Source: Cercis canadensis (Eukaryota > Streptophyta > Magnoliopsida > Fabales > Fabaceae). Taken from it: a stretch of 64,000 nucleotides of DNA. Both the position numbers and the translations under genes were made by a program. Shown here piece by piece: positions 57,120 through 64,000 of this stretch. Location: assembly GCA_003255065.1 (NCBI GenBank), contig QAOA01000188.1, positions 258,602-322,601 on the forward strand, written 5' to 3'. Position 1 is the stretch's first letter. Each line of letters opens with the position of its first letter. A model generated the notes under the pieces. The model was not told the origin of the DNA. It saw only the letters and a list, made by a program, of their open reading frames with translations, and searched no databases.

Positions 57120-57714
57120 GTGTAATATAACCATTTCCCTATGAAGAGTTGGTGGAGATCCACCTTTCAAGGAAAGTTAGTAAAAAGTAACTTCTTTGGT
57201 ACTACAAGACAAGGGAAATAGTTAGTGGACTTGGATTGAATCTCGGCTTGACATCTGTCCTATCTTCAAGGGTAAGGATTGATCTTCACATGTTGTCTTC
57301 TTCCTTGATATTCAACTTTCCCATGCCTTTTGAAGATAACAGAAAGAGGGAGAGAGCCTAACGCACCAAAGGTCTTTCGTTACCTCCAGCATAGTTCCAG
57401 CAAGGGTTGGGTTCATCCAACACAGTTCACTTATGTTAGTACTTTTCAAGTTAATTACTATTTTTGTGATCAGTTCTAGAGATGTCTATATTTCAATACT
57501 AACGTGCCACTTTTATCTCTACAGATTGAGTTTGAGAGGTGTCGGCTGAGAGCCGAGCCCAATCATCTTCTTCTTTTTCTTGACGACATCAGGTTATTGC
57601 TTGATGTCATTGGCGGTAAGAACAAGAATTGTCACATTTATAGCCTGGGCTCTGAGGCCAGTGTGTTGGACTTAACCTAACCACAGGCTACCCAACCTTC
57701 TCTGCAGCTAGATC
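57120..57714. other. Unassigned stretch
   Basis: No repeat boundary recognised. After CTCTACAG at 57,521-57,528 a frame reads IEFERCRLRAEPNHLLLFLD, then HIYSLGSEASVLD, and stops. This may be an exon or transposon ORF scrap. Family unknown. Confidence 0.3.
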
Positions 57715-57893
57715 CTTGATGGGACTTTGTCCGGCAAGTATAAGGATAAGCAATTGAGAGAAACAAATTAACAACAGATAAACTATTTGGACCAGATTTA
57801 CTAACAAGAATTTCAAAATCCAAATTAGGACCTAGTTGGTTACTATTAATATTGCTAATATACCGTTAATCCCCGGCAACGGCGCCAAAAACT
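57715..57893 (-). mobile_element. Element D: leader stub and primer-binding site
   Basis: 57,742-57,870 matches the Athila leader (compare 39,171-39,300). The primer-binding site (minus strand TTTTTGGCGCCGTTGCCGGG) is at about 57,868-57,891. At 57,715-57,741 there is a stray copy of the last about 27 bases of the LTR (TGATGGGACTTTGTCCGG). All coding sequence of element D is gone. Confidence 0.7.
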
Positions 57894-59462
57894 TGATGGG
57901 ACTTTTTCCGGCAAGTATACCGGGTCACACAAGTAATATAGTAGTGAGTAGAGTATCGTTCCCACGAGGATTAAGGCTAACAATTACCAATTTCACCAAT
58001 AAAGATTCTATTCGGAAGGATAAATGGTTTGGATTGAAGGCAGCCCTGGATTGAGCTGCTGCAATTAACTAAGTGGCAACTAAGTAACAATTTCCAACAA
58101 TATCGTAACAATCTTTAAGAGACAATCTAAATGTGAGATTTGTAATAAGAATGAGAAAGGTTAGGGGTTGATTTCATTCACTTGCAATTCGATTTCCTCA
58201 TAGACAAGGTAATCTCAGAATCAATACTGGACTACTTATTTCAGTTACAATTCCTTTGTTGTTGGTTCATTTCCTTAAAGTGATTGAACCCAATTCCTTG
58301 GTGATACAATCCTCCCTATACTAATTACTTGTCCAATTCCTTGATACAACCAATTAATTTAGGTGATTTGGTTCTAGGAAATTAATCTAATACCACCTAA
58401 ACGAAGTTATCTATTCCTAGATTAACTCAATTTAGGACAGAATTTACAGAGCACATTCGGATCTTACTATTCCTAGTGTTGAAACGAATCTCTTAACCAT
58501 TCAAATGGTAGCTAAGCATTTAAAGGCATTAAGAACAGCAAATTCTATTCAACAAAAGAAGTTGTACTAAAACAAGTTTATTCAATCTTGAAACTTCATT
58601 ACAAATGAATTACATCAAACCCCTAACAATAAGAATTTAGCTACTCATACTTGAATTCAATAAAAACAAATAAGTATTCAACATGAGATGAAAGAAGAGA
58701 AGAAGAAGAAACTCTATGACGATCCAGTTCCAATTGCTCCCCCTTGCTCTCTAGTTCGTCTGCTCATTTCTTCCCCAGTACAACCTCCCTATGCCATGCA
58801 TCAGATTTCCTTTTTATACTTGTGCAGAATTAGGTCATTTGGTCAAAAATAGCTCGAACACGGCCCTGACACGGCCGTGTTCCTTTCTGGTCCTGGGCGT
58901 GTCACTTAAGTTGCATTTCTGGTCATCGAACACGGGCTCTGACACGGCCGTGTTCCTTTCTGATCACGGCCGTGTCACTTAGACATGGCCCGTGCTCTTC
59001 TTTGGCCTGGGCGTGTCCTGACTTTGTAGCCTCTGCCTGTTCAACACGGCCCCTCACACGGCCGTGTTCTTCTCTTTCCTTGACCGTGTTTGCCCTTAGA
59101 CTGGGCCTTTGTTCTCTTGGACATTCTGCTTGATCAACACGGCCTTGGACACGGCCGTGTCTGTTCCTGTCTGAGGCCGTGTTTGTCCATGAGCTTGAGC
59201 AGTAGCCTCTGGATGGTAGACACGGGGTACACACGGCCGTGTTACTGCCCGTGTCTAGCAGAAAACTTGGTAGATGGCTGCTTTCATTGCCATTTTCTCC
59301 ATGAATTGCTGCCAGATTCTTCTCATTTCCAAATTACCCATCTTGGTACCTGTCAAAGCCAATTTATGGATTAAACACCATGTTTAGAGAGAATTTGCTT
59401 GCAATGCAGGTAAAAATTCAGTATTAAAGCATGGATTGTCTAGTTCTAAAAGACAAGTATCA
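57894..59462 (-). mobile_element. Element D: Athila LTR, nearly solo
   Basis: 1,569 bp, on the minus strand TGATACTTGTC (59,462) to GTCCCATCA (57,894). Diverged from the LTRs of A and B but collinear. 58,855-59,260 carries the cleanest set of CACGGCCGTG palindromes in the window, about six perfect copies. A TATA region lies near 58,815. No target duplication could be checked because the inner side is truncated. Confidence 0.85.
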
Positions 59463-59550
59463 CCCACCTACTATCTCATTCAACTATATTTGTTCTTGTA
59501 ATTCACAGCTTAACAGAACGCAACAGCGAGGGACAACCCACCCATGCAAC

Positions 59551-60050
59551 TAGTGTTTTAAAAATTGGACCGAATCAGGTAGTCCGACCAGTGCCTAATT
59601 AGGATACCGATTCAGTTAGAGGGTAAACCGTTTAGGCGGTTAAACTGGTAAAAACCGGTACTAGTTTGTAATAACCAGACAGTTCAAAGATTTTATTTTT
59701 GAAAAAAAATTGCCAAAATGGCGTTATTTTGGCTAAGGGATTTTCATTCCTAATTTCAGCTCACGCACAACAATCCCTTCTCCATTCTCTTCTTCTCTTT
59801 TCCCCCATTCCTTCTCCACTCTTGGCCCTAATCTCTATTCAACCATAATTCTTTGTGAATTAGTTTGAGTAAGTTTTAAATATTTTTCTTTGTTTTGTAG
59901 TCATTTTTGGTTATTTTATGAGCAATATGCTATATTGTACTTATATTATAAATTTTTAAAAATATGTTTTTAGTGTGATAGTCGAACCGGTCTAACCGAT
60001 CATATTTTGTCACACCGATTCACTCACCATCCCGATTTTTAAAACATTGG
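59551..60050. mobile_element. MITE with AGTGTTTTAAAAATTGG ends
   Basis: Left end TAGTGTTTTAAAAATTGG, right end CCGATTTTTAAAACATTG, about 500 bp. Internal ACCGGT-rich pieces are also inverted (around 59,570-59,670 and 59,980-60,020). A probable relative is at 51,780-51,890. The target duplication is not clear. Confidence 0.6.
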
Positions 60051-61581
60051 CGAAAATGGAGCCCAGACTGTGGAAGAGCCAGGGGAGGTTGGGTCATTTG
60101 ACAGAAATGGTAGGTTTTTTCCCAATTAGAGAAGGCCCTAAGAAGTAAAAGGGAAGTGCATTAATTCTTGGGAAAAAAGGGCGTGAATCCTCTCTCTATG
60201 GTCGAGCTTCTACGCTCCTATATAAAAAATGAAAACAAGTTAATTCAATGAATAAATAGAGTCAATGGTACCTTAGACATCGCTGCCTATTAGCTTTCAA
60301 GGTCGAGCAATCTCAATTTACAAATGAATGCTAGGATGGTCGACCTTGAATTTTGGTGCATGTGAAGAGACCCACATGTACAATTTTTTGGGGGATATGG
60401 TTGAAAGACTGGCCGAAGCCCACCAATCTAGAAGGAATGGAAAATTAATAAAGTACAAAACTTATATTCAAGTTTTAGTTTATTATGATCATTCAGAGGG
60501 CGATCACGGAGTCACTGAATGAATTCCTTCATTTTTCTTGGACGTGACAACATCATGTCATAGAAGGAGAAAATAGGTGGAGTCAATGATCCGTTAAGAC
60601 TAATGTATATACAACTACATGCCCGAGTGGCAGTCAAACAAAGGCGTGAATGCAAGATGCCAGTGGAATGATCAGCTAGACAGAGGCTAGAGCTGCTTCC
60701 TTCCCATTGCAAATTAGGTCGATCCATTCTTTGCAAAGCATAATTGCACACTCAAACGATCTTTGCCAAGAGATAGGAGCACTCAATGAATCGGTGAATT
60801 ACATTTTCTTTTGGATAGTTGTGTAGGACAAAGGGCTTATGGGTTGTGAAAGACTGGGGAATGGGTTAAGTAAACTCCAATGGGGCCAAAAAAAAAAAGA
60901 CAAAGCTTTACTTAGTTAAGGCTTTGATTTTATTGGTATTGATTTTTTCTTAGTGAGTGGAAAAGAGTAAGCCTGGGTATGTTACAAAAAAGGGAAGGCA
61001 GAGGTAGTACTTTGAATGGTGAAGGGAGGCGGCTGAGCTGATCTAGATTTCCAACACCTCGAGAAATTGATCGAGATAGATGACAACAACTTTTTTCCTC
61101 TCTTCCTTATCAGAGGGCAATCTTCACTTAAGGCCTTCACCTCCCACTTAGTCTTGAAATAGAACCTAGCCCCTTACTTTAATAAGTAAGTAAACTTCCT
61201 TCTGATTCATTCATTTCTGTAAGCAAGGGGGACCCAACAGCTAAGCCCCATCTTCTATTGTGTAACCTAAAAAAGCTATAAGCAAAGTACCAATTGTGTG
61301 TTCCACCCGGTCACTAGGAAATAAATTAGTTTGTCTTTTTTTGAAGTGACGAGGTCACCAAGTAGGAAGTAGGGCTCTTATTGAAAAACTTTCACTACAC
61401 CAACTTTCAATACTAGTTGTTACATTATGTTACCATTTTTCCAATATCATTGAATAACAAGGCCTAGGGCTAAGGTAACTCAAGTAGGAAAGTCGTGTTA
61501 TGGGTGACCTTATTAGACAGTTCAAAGAGCACTTCTGTGTGTGATGCAAATGAATGTCTACGAAAAAGCTGTATCTAGGAT

Positions 61582-62020
61582 GAGTTCTTCGTTCTATTGT
61601 CAACCGTATCTATGTTTCTATGATGGCCCAAGAACACACTCATTCTTTAATCGTAAAAAGACTTTTGAATTGTGAGGTACCATTACAAGCTCAATATATA
61701 CAAGTGTTATTCCATGAAATAACTCGAATTTCAAACAATTCACTTGCTTTAACCATTCATGCTATGGATGTGGGAACATCAATTTCGTCCACGTGGGCTT
61801 CTGAGGAGCGGGATAAATTGTTAAAATTCTATGAAAGAGTCTCGAGAGCCAGGATGCTCCTAGTTTTATAAGACCAATTGGAGTGGCACAATATTTACCT
61901 TTGAGATATTGTTTCCTTCACACAACAATTTGCTGCTCGTATTGACAAATTAGAAGAGATGTCAACTGGTAACCATATTTGGAAACAACGATTAGTGGAT
62001 ATTAGTGTTGTCACTGCACA
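61582..62020 (+). pseudogene. nad7: nad7 exon fragments (NADH dehydrogenase subunit 7)
   Basis: nad7 encodes a core subunit of respiratory complex I. The plus strand reads VSMMAQEHTHS, LLNCEVPLQAQYIQVLFHEI, TRISNNSLALTIHAMDVGTS and KLLKFYERVSRARM, and after a frame break SFTQQFAARIDKLEEMSTGN and IWKQRLVDISVVTAQ. The region just before 61,582 has the look of a group II intron 3' end. Several conserved residues are changed and the frame is broken at about 61,615 and 61,869, so it is a pseudogene. Confidence 0.85.
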
Positions 62021-62431
62021 GTTCTGTGACATGAAGACATTGATAGCAATATGGGGGGAGTTCCCATCAGGCAACAACATTTTTGCCTGACCTTACTTAA
62101 GCATTCATATTATGTCAATGAAGACTTGATGAAGCCTTACTCTAACAAGTAAGCAAGGAAACTACCTTGGACCTTACGTTAGAAGAGCAAAAGGCCTGGA
62201 CTAGGGTGAGTTGAGGGAAGACAACATAAGTGAGCAAATGTGTGTAAACCAATCAAACATGATTGTTCTAGGCGGGGCGAGCCACCCACCTTCGAATGGT
62301 GTTGGTCCTATGGACCATGAACGGATTCGCCTCTAGTCTCTAGGCACGTCAAAACTGCATGAGTGCATGTGCATGAATCAACCCAATAAATAAGGAAGAG
62401 ATGCCTCTTGAGATGATTAGAGTCGTATAAA

Positions 62432-62650
62432 AGGAAACTTTCAGGTGCACCTTATGATGTTTATGACCAATTGGAACCTGATGTACCAGTAGGTACCAGA
62501 GGAGATGACTATGATTGTTACTGTCTCCATATTGAAGGTATGAGACAAAGAATTAGGATCATTGTACAATATCCCTAATGGAATTATCTAAGCCGATGAT
62601 CGTAAGTTATATTCTCCATCACAATGTCGAATGAAACTGTCCAAGGAATC
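62432..62650 (+). pseudogene. nad7: nad7 exon fragment, followed by group II intron start
   Basis: Reads [40 protein letters not shown] and IVQYP, then a shifted ADDRKLYSPSQCRMKLSKES. At 62,651 a GTGTGCCGTG sequence matches the GUGYG start of a group II intron. The exon is repeated (next entry). Confidence 0.8.
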
Positions 62651-62912
62651 GTGTGCCGTGTGAAACGAATCATCGTCGTTCTTAATCTAGANTGGAACCT
62701 GATGTACCAGTAGGTACCAGAGGAGATGACTATGATTGTTACTGTCTCCATATTGAAGGTATGAGACAAAGAATTAGGATCATTGTACAATATCCCTAAT
62801 GGAATTATCTAAGCCGATGATCATAAGTTATATTCTCCATCACAATGTCGAATGAAACTATCCAAGGAATCGTGTGCCGTGTGAAACGAATCATCGTCGT
62901 TCTTAATCGAGA
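62472..62912. repeat. 220-bp direct repeat around single N (62,692)
   Basis: 62,472-62,691 and 62,693-62,912 differ at about three positions. One N separates them exactly. Most likely an assembly join that duplicates the nad7 exon. Confidence 0.85.
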
Positions 62913-63884
62913 CTTAGGTTAAGCTTCATCTCGGAACCTTGTGGGGTTAGGAGTAAAGCATCCCAAAGTTGGTGCGTTTCATTAGGGGTGGAGAAGCATT
63001 GGGAACTTCAATTTATTTCTTTGGAGTCGTCCCCGACATAGCATTTCGCTTCTGGTTCTTCGAAAGAATCAACTGACTTCTCTTTTCTTCATTGATTTGG
63101 GGGAAAAGGAATTGTCTACCAATTAGGAAGCTAAACATGAAGTAAGTGGCTTGATGAGGATAACTAAGCTAACACGCCAAAGTTGGCTACTGGCACAATA
63201 AGGTGGTGTCGTACTGCGCTATAGGCGAACACGCGATAGCATTCGTGGTGGTGTTTCAGGATTCCAATGTACTGCATCATGGCGGACCACTACCGTCCCA
63301 TTCTTGATTGAGTTGGAGTGCAACCATCTTATCCACTAAACTAGCTAAAAGCTCTTGCTACAAGTCGAAGCACTAAAATAAAAAGACAAAGAAGTGCAGC
63401 AACATAGGAACCACTAAACCTCTTACTAGTAAAGGAAAAATAGAAGCGCACTCCCGCGCACCATCTGAAAAGTCCTTTTCCAAGTAAACTCCCTTTGCTC
63501 AAGCACTAAGTAATCCCTTAAAGAAATGCATTTTCATAATAATAAGGTAAGCTTCGCGTAAACAAGGCATTTTTTTCCTTTTTTTAAGATTGGGTTGGTG
63601 GATTCAAGAGCCTTGTAGTAGGCTCAACCAACCTCCAGCGGGGAAAAGGCTGCCTTTAGAAGTAAAAGGTTGGGAAACCAAGAAAAAGCTTCGCGTTTTC
63701 TTATTGGGTAGAAGTAGCACAAAAAGAGGGATTAGCATTATTGACCCAATGATAAACCACTAACACCTTCCTCATTGGAGCTCCGCGCATTAGGAAATTG
63801 CTCTAATGACAGGAAACCGACCATTAGTTACAAAGCTCCAATAAGGTATCGATTAGAGTCTATGGTTAAGGCACTAGGTTTTAT

Positions 63885-63965
63885 GATCTAGTTTTAGAAT
63901 CTAGCATTTAGGGTTTAGTGTCTAGGGTTCACATTGTACGATTTAAGGCTTTAAGGTTTACATTG
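63885..63965 (+). repeat. Degenerate TTTAGGG-like tract
   Basis: Several imperfect TTTAGGGTTTAG-like units (for example TTTAGGGTTTAGTG at 63,907-63,920, then CTAGGGTTCA). Resembles plant telomere sequence but is too short and irregular to be a telomere. Confidence 0.5.
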
Positions 63966-64000
63966 AGGTTAATGATATATAGTTTAAAGTTTAGGCTCTA

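Larger units (their letters stand above)
60060..64000 (+). other. Mitochondrial DNA insertion (NUMT)
   Basis: From about 60,060 the composition changes to that of plant mitochondrial DNA, and 61,582-62,912 contains nad7 exons separated by group II intron-like sequence. Stops, frameshifts and many transitions show it is a non-functional nuclear copy. The left border is uncertain. Outside nad7 the content (60,060-61,560 and 62,913-63,890) looks like mitochondrial intron and intergenic sequence without recognised genes. Confidence 0.75.

Noticed and set aside
58858-59260. CRISPR-like regular short repeats
   Set aside because: Palindromes are irregularly spaced inside a plant LTR; there is no repeat-spacer structure.
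60328-60522. 64-codon plus-strand frame in the NUMT
   Set aside because: No match to a known mitochondrial protein; short and unsupported.
63885-63965. Telomere
   Set aside because: Only a few imperfect TTTAGGG-like units, not an array.

Overview
The window is nuclear DNA of a flowering plant, almost certainly a eudicot. The evidence is AT-rich intergenic sequence, Athila-type Ty3/gypsy and Ty1/copia LTR retrotransposons, CACTA and hAT DNA transposons, plant-specific gene families (RNase T2, FBA-type F-box, TIR-NBS-LRR tail) and an insertion of plant mitochondrial nad7 with group II introns. The species cannot be named from the sequence. The assembly is a draft of what looks like a heterozygous genome. 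There are two runs of N, and eight single Ns. Five of the single Ns separate long, near-identical repeats (181 to about 607 bp), and these look like allelic contigs joined without being merged.

Layout. 1-3.4 kb is copy 1 of a host segment. Copy 2 starts near 14.04 kb, stops at about 15.885 kb and resumes at about 48.72 kb, ending near 50.56 kb. The 33 kb in between is a retrotransposon nest. Between the two copies lies the most notable host content. A three-exon RNase T2-like gene (minus strand, 7086-7943) keeps both conserved active-site blocks but carries several reading-frame lesions. A divergently oriented FBA-type F-box gene (11.81-12.96 kb, plus strand) has one in-frame stop and no in-frame start. 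An RNase T2 gene beside an F-box gene is the architecture of RNase-based self-incompatibility loci. Here both genes look degraded, so this could be a relic or a chance pairing.

The nest. A rearranged copia element (15.89-16.10 and 40.76-41.41 kb, its integrase fragment inverted) was hit by a 23.7 kb Athila composite (17,041-40,762). The composite has LTRs in opposite orientation at its two ends and a 5-bp target duplication, TAAGG. Its left half (A, plus) carries gag, protease, RT, RNase H, integrase and an Athila-type env-position ORF. Its right half (B, minus) is a gag-protease deletion derivative joined tail-to-tail to A at about 28,756. B contains a 4.35 kb CACTA transposon (34,450-38,797, AAA target duplication) that carries exons resembling trehalose-6-phosphate synthase and a 2-oxoglutarate dioxygenase. 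A third gypsy element (C, 41,421-48,712, target duplication ATGGT) encodes only gag and protease.

50.6-64 kb holds an orphan TNL C-terminal domain, a possible terminal exon of an unidentified gene, a decayed hAT transposase interrupted by a 561-bp hAT-type MITE (8-bp target duplication), another Athila LTR with many CACGGCCGTG palindromes, a further MITE, and about 4 kb of mitochondrial-derived DNA with broken nad7 exons. No gene in the window looks clearly intact and functional. No tRNA, rRNA or CRISPR array was recognised.
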